Shown here one piece after another: positions 62,301 to 64,000 of a stretch of 64,000 nucleotides of DNA (the stretch's first letter is position 1; every line of letters begins with the position of its first letter). The position numbers and the translations under genes were made by a program. The notes under the pieces are model-generated. The model had not been told where the DNA came from. It did no database searches and saw only the letters and a program-made list of their open reading frames with translations. Where the stretch lies: assembly GCA_948567375.1 (NCBI GenBank), contig OX419755.1:84772218-84836217 (forward strand), written 5' to 3'. This DNA comes from Lunularia cruciata (lineage: Eukaryota; Streptophyta; Marchantiopsida; Lunulariales; Lunulariaceae).

Positions 62301-62607
62301 TCAGTCTCAATGGCTCCTTTCTCAGGAGCAGTCTGAGCGTCCTCTGTGGTAAACAATGGTTCAATGAAGATAAACCTTAAGTGATGATGAAAAGGAAATA
62401 TCTTTCTTTCACCGTTGATATCTGATTTGTAAGAACTTCAATGTTAGTTTGATTATTATTTGTTCCATAGCATCCTAAGATGGTATAGACTGATAAGACT
62501 CGCTGTCGATGGTCAGGAAGAAGTTGCAGTTGATATGCGGCAGCGATATGTGGGTCATTGTAACACTCAGACTGATATCAAGCAAGCAAGCTTTCTTGGC
62601 GAGAAAG
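29066..62607 (+). CDS. ASG2: ASG2/WDTC1-like WD40-TPR protein (DDB1-CUL4-associated factor), 3' end outside window
   Basis: A single host gene read as 15 exons (listed separately), all on the plus strand. Phases agree at all 14 junctions, and exons 2-15 encode over 600 residues; exon 1 is less certain. The order of domains is N-terminal helix, WD40 repeats (exons 3-9), a low-complexity piece (exon 10), TPR-like helices (exons 11-13), an acidic linker (exon 14) and renewed WD40 (exon 15). This split arrangement is the hallmark of plant ASG2 and animal WDTC1, substrate receptors of CUL4-DDB1 ubiquitin ligases. ASG2 is linked to seed germination and ABA response in Arabidopsis. Diagnostic stretches are TGHSANIFCTKF, ASEDGTLRQHDLRE, DAFARLYDRRMLPPL, VTFSPNGEEVLLSYSGEHVYLMD and RYVGHCNTQTDIKQASFLG. 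The remaining WD40 repeats should lie right of 64000. Gene identity is firm; function in this organism is inference. Confidence 0.9.
30447..30539 (+). CDS. ASG2: ASG2 exon 2
   Basis: 31 codons between CAACAG and GTATGC. Encodes VRSMQMHSSMVHRL, matching the conserved QMHSSLIRRL-like helix before the first WD40 repeat in plant ASG2 proteins. Phase 0 at both ends. Confidence 0.85.
32544..32621 (+). CDS. ASG2: ASG2 exon 3 (WD40 repeat 1)
   Basis: 26 codons, GHQGCVNALAWNSKG through SGSDDTR. Acceptor CTCGTCAG, donor GTGAGT. First half of WD40 repeat 1 with the GH and SDD signature. Phase 0. Confidence 0.93.
32918..33052 (+). CDS. ASG2: ASG2 exon 4 (WD40 repeats 1-2)
   Basis: 45 codons, VNIWDHDTRKLVHG, TGHSANIFCTKF and VVSGAGDAE. 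Completes repeat 1 and opens repeat 2. Acceptor CTTACAG, donor GTATTA. Phase 0 at both ends. Confidence 0.95.
33303..33413 (+). CDS. ASG2: ASG2 exon 5
   Basis: 37 codons, VRVHRLSRL, a variable GGKGGRTSSSE loop, then FRCHAKRVKKLA. Acceptor TTCCTCAG, donor GTATGT. It precedes the 7.4-kb intron 5. Confidence 0.93.
34468..35152 (-). repeat. C1 3' LTR, interrupted by a solo LTR
   Basis: About 216 bp of LTR once the 464-bp insertion and its 5-bp duplication are removed. The text flanking the insertion, GGGATTATATAG and TATAGGTACAG, joins to match the intact 5' LTR (GGGATTATATAGGTACAG) at about 39812. Polypurine tract (minus) CCATTAAGAGAGGG directly precedes it. Confidence 0.85.
34536..34999 (+). 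repeat. Solo LTR of the C2 family inside the C1 LTR
   Basis: 464 bp from TGTTAGATTT to TCTCATCA, flanked by perfect TATAG duplications (34531-34535 and 35000-35004). TATA box TATATAAG at 34689-34696. It ends with an ATG (34923) and 25 codons (MSDISEVRMIEDRPS...) that match the start of C2 gag, showing that the gag start lies inside the LTR in this family. The presence of TSDs without internal sequence means LTR-LTR recombination. Confidence 0.92.
35178..36748 (-). pseudogene. C1 reverse transcriptase and RNase H
   Basis: RT pieces: WVITELPAG, KWIFKKK, then LYGLKQSAKQLYHKFDQFL and LPLYVDDCILAS with the copia YVDD site (about 36135-36150). RNase H is well kept in a 241-codon segment (35178-35903) with VGSLMWAMVSTRPDLAYAVG, SNSDWGGDQDTRRSTGGY, SLSSTEAEYMALS and ADIFTKGLTRELH. 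Frameshifts separate the pieces at about 35870-35900, 36065 and 36395. A segment around KARLVARGFSQVPGIDYTE, present in C3, is missing here near 36530. Confidence 0.85.
36770..38788 (-). pseudogene. C1 protease and integrase remnants
   Basis: Protease signature WYIDTAASQHMTY near 38420. Integrase second Asp region CSDNGGQYNSADF (about 37560-37600) and NGVAERKNRTLVEA, which keeps the catalytic Glu that C3 and C2 have lost. Downstream KCIFLGYDQDSLAY and a Ser/Pro-rich linker. The frame is broken between 37600 and 38080. Confidence 0.8.
38560..39519 (-). pseudogene. C1 gag
   Basis: Capsid part 38852-39358 (VTIMYLLNTLMNLKMHES, SMRSSFKYFLQSLQTQKAL). The Gly/Ser/Gln-rich spacer before the zinc knuckle has expanded as a 45-bp tandem repeat (units start at 38664, 38709 and 38754), equal to 15 residues per unit, where C3 has fewer copies. 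The presumed start is at 39519. Frameshifted. Confidence 0.75.
39745..39961 (-). repeat. C1 5' LTR and primer-binding site
   Basis: LTR 39757-39961 (205 bp; minus TGTTAGAATG to TCCTACA), followed by TGGTATCAGAGC (39745-39756), a perfect 12-base match to the complement of the tRNA-iMet 3' end. It contains short direct repeats of CGCCTCATTAAA (about 39900-39935). Confidence 0.85.
40835..40960 (+). CDS. ASG2: ASG2 exon 6 (WD40 repeat 3)
   Basis: 42 codons, VEDGNPHVILSASEDG then TLRQHDLREG. RQHDLRE is close to the WDxR/DWD-type signature used to contact DDB1, with His in place of Trp. Acceptor ATTCAG, donor GTACGT. Phase 0. Confidence 0.95.
41200..41315 (+). CDS. ASG2: ASG2 exon 7
   Basis: LDLRGGAKRSLQDQPRLRLK through RPHHLLIGG plus two bases. 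Acceptor GCCAG, donor GTACTT. Phase 2 out, joined to exon 8 to make Ser (AG+T). Confidence 0.93.
41529..41646 (+). CDS. ASG2: ASG2 exon 8 (WD40 repeat 4)
   Basis: DAFARLYDRRMLPPL, then PPCVCYFCPTHLSDY. The family-specific LYDRRML and YFCP-HLS motifs are decisive for assignment. Acceptor TTCACAG, donor GTGAGT. Ends in phase 0. Confidence 0.95.
42210..42315 (+). CDS. ASG2: ASG2 exon 9 (WD40 repeat 5)
   Basis: SRSGLHLTHVTFSPNG, EEVLLSYSGEHVYLMD, SFT plus one base. Acceptor TGTGTGCAG, donor GTAAGC. Phase 1 out. Confidence 0.95.
42680..42819 (+). CDS. ASG2: ASG2 exon 10 (variable linker)
   Basis: Completes Gly from phase 1, then 46 codons rich in Ser, Gly and Ala (KSSDVPKRTALAPIANG). It corresponds to the poorly conserved stretch between WD40 and TPR parts. 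Acceptor TTCTTGCAG, donor GTAAGG. The sequence stays open about 190 bp upstream of the acceptor, so an alternative upstream acceptor cannot be excluded. Confidence 0.8.
43132..43302 (+). CDS. ASG2: ASG2 exon 11 (TPR-like helices)
   Basis: 57 codons, VQECKELFDEAEKAMD, NYLYAVEATSEIID, LMHDCLCLRASAFLK. Helical, TPR-like. Acceptor GTCTGCAG, donor GTGTGG. Phase 0. Confidence 0.93.
43416..43526 (+). CDS. ASG2: ASG2 exon 12 (TPR)
   Basis: 37 codons, REWKNDLHMAIRDCNEARAI then RAHHLIARALSG. The WKND-H-A--DC pattern is shared with ASG2/WDTC1 TPR repeats. Acceptor TCGACAG, donor GTAAGA. Phase 0. Confidence 0.93.
43810..43921 (+). CDS. ASG2: ASG2 exon 13 (TPR)
   Basis: LRRHKEALDFAIRAHQLEPS, then LELSEYVAQLRALLKS plus one base. 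Typical TPR helix B with KEALDFA. Acceptor GGTGCAG, donor GTAAGT. Phase 1 out, completed across a 17.9-kb intron to give Asp. Confidence 0.93.
44386..44530. repeat. 36-bp minisatellite
   Basis: Four tandem units starting at 44386, 44422, 44458 and 44494, each beginning TTCTTCATCTTTG and ending CTTACTGGC, with few differences. The unit is a multiple of three, so minus-strand ORFs appear repetitive, but I see no sign that they are genes. Confidence 0.9.
44660..45445 (+). repeat. Intronic composite repeat, copy 1 of intron 13
   Basis: Module R1 (44660-44930) begins GAGTTTTCGAGCAGACACTC and runs through GGCCGCCTTCTGCTTCCC and TCCATAGTGCTGGTTGTG to GTTTCTGCAGCC. Module R2 (about 45180-45245, again 45385-45440) contains ATGAGTTCTGGATAACCCG and GGCTTCTG. 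Both modules recur throughout introns 2, 5 and 13. No coding potential. Relationship to known element classes is unknown. Confidence 0.75.
45614..45834. repeat. 110-bp tandem duplication
   Basis: Two copies (45614-45723 and 45724-45834) beginning CCATGCTTTGCCCTTTCGTG, nearly identical, so a recent event within the intron. Confidence 0.9.
46048..46380. repeat. 165-bp tandem duplication of intronic module R1
   Basis: Copies begin at 46048 and 46213 (TGCTTGCCCTTTATTTCC) and each includes the start of module R1 (GAGTTTGCCTTGGCACTCAT). Near-identical, recent. Confidence 0.9.
46285..47020 (+). repeat. Intronic composite repeat, complete copy
   Basis: The most complete copy: R1 (46285-46570), a middle part with TTCCACTCCTCCATTCCCC (46590-46620), ATTTGCATAGAGTTCTCGAT and TTTGTTTCAATTATGCC (46790-46860), and R2 (46950-47020, ATGAGTTCTGGATAATCCG). 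About 0.75 kb. Used as the reference unit for the other copies. Confidence 0.8.
47074..47420 (-). repeat. Partial LTR of the C2 family
   Basis: Starts (plus strand) TGAGAACC, the same edge as the two solo LTRs, and holds the gag start codons reversed (near 47140) and the TATA region. It stops near 47420 in the U3, where intronic repeat resumes at GAAGTCG. The 5' third is missing and there is no visible target duplication. Confidence 0.8.
47427..48030 (+). repeat. Intronic composite repeat, copy left of C2
   Basis: R1 from CGTGTTTTCGTGAAGG to GTTTCTGCAGCC (47427-47592), middle part, and R2 (about 47965-48030), nearly identical to 46430-47010. It ends where the U3 fragment of C2 begins. Confidence 0.8.
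48031..48200 (-). repeat. C2 3' end: U3 part of the LTR only
   Basis: Minus strand TGTTAGTTTAGTTAATC at 48200 down to TATACACC at 48031-48038, then host intronic repeat. A short duplication of ACACCTAAGTATG lies at the left edge. Nearly identical to 60616-60772. Confidence 0.8.
48333..49367 (-). pseudogene. C2 RT (palm) and RNase H
   Basis: RT: [21 protein letters not shown] and IVVYVDDLLQLG with the YVDD site (about 49165-49180). After a TAG (49011-49013) the frame continues with LYRSALGSLMSIMVCTRPDI and RNase H text TDACWGDDTDNNRSTGGYV, VALSTTEAEFMAAS and HPRTKHIEIR. Good copia order, one premature stop in this part. Confidence 0.88.
49602..51518 (-). pseudogene. C2 protease, integrase and linker
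   Basis: Protease SGWFLDSGATSHICYQ near 51410. Integrase: ELCIGCAEGKAHK (zinc-binding end), LLDVIHSDVWGYM (first Asp), RLRTDGGREYRNEEF (second Asp) and NGVAGKLNRTLVDKA, where the catalytic Glu position is Gly (VAGK in place of VAER). Linker ends with the RT start (49602-49690, GTWVLADLPPGRKAIGCK). Frameshifts near 50250-50360 and 50982-51264. Confidence 0.82.
51502..52513 (-). pseudogene. C2 gag, starting inside the LTR
   Basis: The ATG at 52460-52462 (MSDTSEVRMTEDRP) lies inside the LTR. The frame runs through the LTR end (52386) and through the primer site, which is translated as HQVMGPQ, into the capsid (KCILDSYDCLDLALEAHD, HTTTRRFLIRVMQEPV). A zinc knuckle, CYFCHEKDHVAPRC, follows near 51670-51650. 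The frame breaks at about 51838-51914. The LTR-contained start resembles yeast Ty1. Confidence 0.85.
52372..52385 (-). other. C2 primer-binding site (anticodon arm of tRNA-iMet)
   Basis: Directly after the LTR end the minus strand reads GGTTATGGGCCCAC, complementary over 14 bases to the anticodon loop and stem of plant initiator tRNA-Met rather than to its 3' end. This implies priming by a 5' half-tRNA, as known for Drosophila copia. Confidence 0.8.
52386..52700 (-). repeat. C2 5' end: TATA-to-U5 part of the LTR
   Basis: Minus strand from GGTGTATATATGTG (52700) to TCTCATCA (52386). It lacks the U3 part that the solo LTRs carry upstream of TATA. Beyond 52700 is the intronic repeat (GCGTCCATAGCGCTTG). 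Confidence 0.85.
52701..55070 (+). repeat. Intronic repeats between C2 and C3
   Basis: Module fragments R1 (52701-52760 and 54480-54770), R2 (53250-53320), plus unique pyrimidine-rich sequence. A short local duplication around TTATAGTGCAT (53745-53825) and two near-copies of a CATCCTGG block (54905-54985) are visible. No gene recognised. Confidence 0.6.
55071..55337 (-). repeat. C3 3' LTR
   Basis: 267 bp, minus TGTTAGACTTATAATG at 55337 to TTTTCTCACA at 55071. It includes GATCACGAACA-type short duplications near 55235-55255 not found in the 5' LTR. Confidence 0.88.
55360..56839 (-). pseudogene. C3 RT and RNase H
   Basis: RT reads KARLVARGFSQVPGIDYTE (about 56680-56740), ALYGLKQSARQWYHKFDQFL and LPLYVDDCILAS (YVDD near 56300). 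RNase H reads VGSLMWAMVSTRPDLAYAV, then after a frameshift ALSKAATEAVWLKRLLSDLG and ADIFTKGLTRELH. Part of the TGGY region is out of frame. At least four frame breaks make it inactive. Confidence 0.85.
56737..59331 (-). pseudogene. C3 gag-protease-integrase segment
   Basis: 864 open codons. Capsid (residues 1-95), a Ser/Gln/Gly-rich spacer (125-165), CCHC knuckle CHYCSKKGHHIKDC (171-184), protease WYIDTAASQHMT (Asp 229), integrase zinc region with HRRLGH (381-386) and CSPC (415-418), first Asp in IHSDVCGP (446), second in LCSDNGGEY (509). The third catalytic residue is altered: NGVAGRKNRT has Gly at 545 where C1 has Glu. KCIFLGY follows. Integrase is therefore predicted inactive even where the frame is open. 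Confidence 0.88.
59332..60012 (-). pseudogene. C3 gag N-terminus, leader and primer site
   Basis: Probable gag start at 59748 (MSAAGAAG, an Ala/Gly-rich start also present in C1). The frame is broken before 59331. Leader 59749-60000. The primer site (60001-60012) is a perfect complement of the tRNA-iMet 3' end. Confidence 0.75.
60013..60264 (-). repeat. C3 5' LTR
   Basis: 252 bp, near-identical to 55071-55337. Contains repeated ACATGTAACTCATGTG motifs (about 60130-60185). Confidence 0.88.
60270..60615 (+). repeat. Intronic repeat right of C3
   Basis: Middle part and R2 (ATGAGTTCTGGATAACCCG near 60560). The block TTGCACTTATGCCTTTGCTGCA is repeated in tandem about three times (60365-60475). 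Confidence 0.65.
60616..60772 (-). repeat. U3-only LTR fragment of the C2 family
   Basis: Minus strand TGTTAGTTTAGTTAATTTC (60772) to TATACACC (60616-60623). It matches the C2 left end almost base for base and stops at the same 8-mer. No internal sequence or second LTR part. Confidence 0.82.
60773..61796 (+). repeat. Last intronic repeat copy of intron 13
   Basis: R1 end (60773-60850), middle part, R2 (61230-61300) and a diverged R2 (61650-61710), then the acceptor GTTGTGCAG at 61788-61796. Confidence 0.65.
61797..62167 (+). CDS. ASG2: ASG2 exon 14 (acidic linker)
   Basis: 123 codons after completing Asp. KSSRLRAKSSLLFRSESDQS, VDLFDDDMEMEMEIEMSVGE, GSSLNLRLRPRVEG. The order Ser-rich, Asp/Glu-rich, then SLNLR matches plant ASG2 between TPR and the final WD40 repeats. 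It contains a short GGAAAT tandem run giving (EM)n. Donor GTAATC. Ends phase 0. Confidence 0.9.
62517..62607 (+). CDS. ASG2: ASG2 exon 15 (WD40 resumes)
   Basis: EEVAVDMRQRYVGHCNTQTD then IKQASFLGEK plus one base. Strongly conserved family stretch. Acceptor GATGGTCAG. The apparent donor, AAAG/GTCCTT, is weak, but family alignment predicts that coding stops here, before an EYIASGSDD-like continuation that is not found up to 64000. Confidence 0.88.
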
Positions 62608-64000
62608 GTCCTTTCCTCATCTCGATTCTTCTAGTATCTTTAATTGAAGTCTCGAAATAGCAATTCATGCTCGTACGGCCTAATGTATTGCACAAAAACC
62701 GAGCAACTGTCCATCTGATAAGAGCAGGAGTTGAGGTGTTTGATAACATTAGATTAACTTAAGGAGGGAAGTATGCAGTCAAGTTGTACATGGTTTCCAG
62801 CAACGTCAACTTTTTACACAGGGTTTCAAATCCACATGTCACTCGGAGATATCTTCTAGCCCAGCTATGGAATCCAGTCATGGTTGCACGTCAATACCAT
62901 GCTGGCAGTTATGACTGTCTTTTACTATGTTACTGTCAAACCAACAGTCCTCGGATCCCCCACTACTTGTATAATACATAAGTATCTTTGTATATAATAT
63001 GATAAGAACCATGCTTCCTACTCTTTGAAGTGGAAGGTCTATCATCCCCTCTTATCTCTGATGTATCAGACATCACTACTGCAATACTAGGCCTCTCTTT
63101 GTATCACAGCTCACAAGCATCAAGTAGGTTCTCTCACGCAGCACTAGTAGCCTCAGGACTTCACAAAATCCAAGGAAGAGGTGTTGGGTATCACCCTTGT
63201 TGAAGAACTAATTGAAACAGGAACAGAGAACACTCTTATATACATTTCAGCAAACCCTAGGGGGTTGTTTTGCTTAACCAGCAAACCCTAGGGGGTTGTT
63301 TTGCTTAACCCGCAAACTCTAGGGGGTTGTTTTGCTTAACCCTAATTAGAGCTACGCCCCTCTTTACCTTAAGTAGAAGATATTTAACAGTACTTCTAGA
63401 GGATTCTAACAAAATCTTAAAAACAAGAGAAGTCTCTAAACTAGAGATTAACTAAACTAACATAATACATATCTGGTATGTTGTCTAATCTGGGTGCTGG
63501 TTGTTTACTTGCATAGGACACACTCGGTTCTACAGCCCCTCTCCCTCACATCACCCCACGCAAACATTGTTTCTCCTTCTCTTACACTCCTCTAATGCTA
63601 TTTCTCGCTTCTTTTTTTTGTTCTTCAATGATCTTTGTCCTCTCTTCTTCCTACTCTTCATGAGCTTTTTCTTCTGCAAGTACCTCTCTCGCTTAGTCTA
63701 TTTTTCTCGTTGCCGTCTGATAATTCTGCTCTGTTTGCTTGCTTCTCTAGTAATCGATGTTTTCTTTCAAGTAATACCAAGGTGCGTCTCGAATCCTTTC
63801 CGTTCTCATGCTCACGATTATACATCTTTTTCTTGTGCATGGTTTCTATTCTGCAGTTTCTGTGCCCATTTCCTTCAAATTTCCACCAAATTAGGATGAG
63901 GTTTATATAGATACTCATACATGGCATTGCTGGTTTCTGCATAACTTCCAGTGCTTCCTTACTTTCCACTATTACCACTTTTGAGCGGTGCTCCTGGAAG
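62608..64000 (+). other. ASG2 intron 15, start
   Basis: Runs to the window edge. Contains a solo LTR (63000-63462) and, at 63955-64000, GAGCGGTGCTCCTGGAAG, the beginning of another copy of intronic module R1. No exon recognised. Confidence 0.7.
63000..63462 (-). repeat. Solo LTR of the C2 family in intron 15
   Basis: 463 bp, minus TGTTAGTTTAGTTAATC to TTCTTATCA, flanked by perfect TAATA duplications (62995-62999 and 63463-63467). It carries the gag start (MSDTSE, reversed near 63070). In U3 a 31-bp block (AGCAAACCCTAGGGGGTTG...) is triplicated at 63249, 63280 and 63311. Confidence 0.92.

Noticed and set aside
62650-62760. Possible further exon (reads MLVRPNVLHKNRATVHLIRA)
   Set aside because: It does not resemble the WD40 continuation expected after exon 15, and flanking splice sites are poor.
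1-64000. CRISPR arrays, bacterial operons, rRNA genes
   Set aside because: No regularly spaced identical repeats with unique spacers, no rRNA-like conserved blocks, and the gene structure is clearly eukaryotic with introns.

Overview
The window is nuclear DNA from a large-genome, repeat-rich streptophyte. The evidence is one plant-type multi-exon gene with introns of 0.1 to 17.9 kb, chromodomain Ty3/gypsy elements, and Ty1/copia elements primed by initiator tRNA-Met. A Ty3/gypsy family carrying a cytosine-5 DNA methyltransferase points, as an inference, to a charophyte alga (Chara- or Klebsormidium-like) or another non-seed lineage. The species cannot be fixed from the sequence alone.

Positions 1-28.9 kb are a graveyard of two Ty3/gypsy families. 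Family A is a chromovirus: it has a chromodomain after the integrase, an LTR of about 430-440 bp starting TGTAACA, and a tRNA-iMet primer site. Family B has a TGTCACGC...TTACA LTR of about 450 bp and an unusual polyprotein. Its order is gag with two zinc knuckles, protease, C5-cytosine methyltransferase, RT/RNase H, integrase, PHD finger. The layout is A1 (1-2988, minus), B2 (about 3084-7607, minus; old, but still showing methyltransferase motifs I, IV, VI, VIII, IX and X), A2 (about 7800-11229, minus), then a three-layer nest. In the nest an old B3 (11487-11648 and 26435-26985) was split by A3 (plus strand, 11649-13044 and 22166-26434), which was split in gag by the youngest copy, B1 (13045-22165, minus). 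B1 has a nearly continuous RT-RNaseH-IN-PHD frame interrupted only by TAG/TGA stops, and has lost the methyltransferase core by a deletion of about 0.75 kb.

Positions 26986-29065 hold no gene that I recognise. From about 29.0 kb to beyond the right edge runs one plus-strand host gene. It is a WD40-TPR protein of the ASG2 / WDTC1 (DDB1-CUL4-associated factor) family. Fifteen exons can be read, and the splice phases agree across fourteen of them. The last WD40 repeats lie beyond position 64000.

The introns of this gene are swollen by retroelements and by their own repeats. Intron 5 (7.4 kb) holds copia element C1, whose 3' LTR contains a solo LTR of a second copia family with a perfect 5-bp target duplication. 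Intron 13 (17.9 kb) holds C2, C3, LTR fragments and many copies of an intronic repeat that is also found in introns 2 and 5. Intron 15 holds another solo LTR with a perfect target duplication. In the second copia family (C2) the gag start codon lies inside the LTR, and the primer-binding site, complementary to the anticodon arm of tRNA-iMet, is translated as part of gag. All retroelement coding regions here are broken; the host gene appears intact as far as it can be followed.
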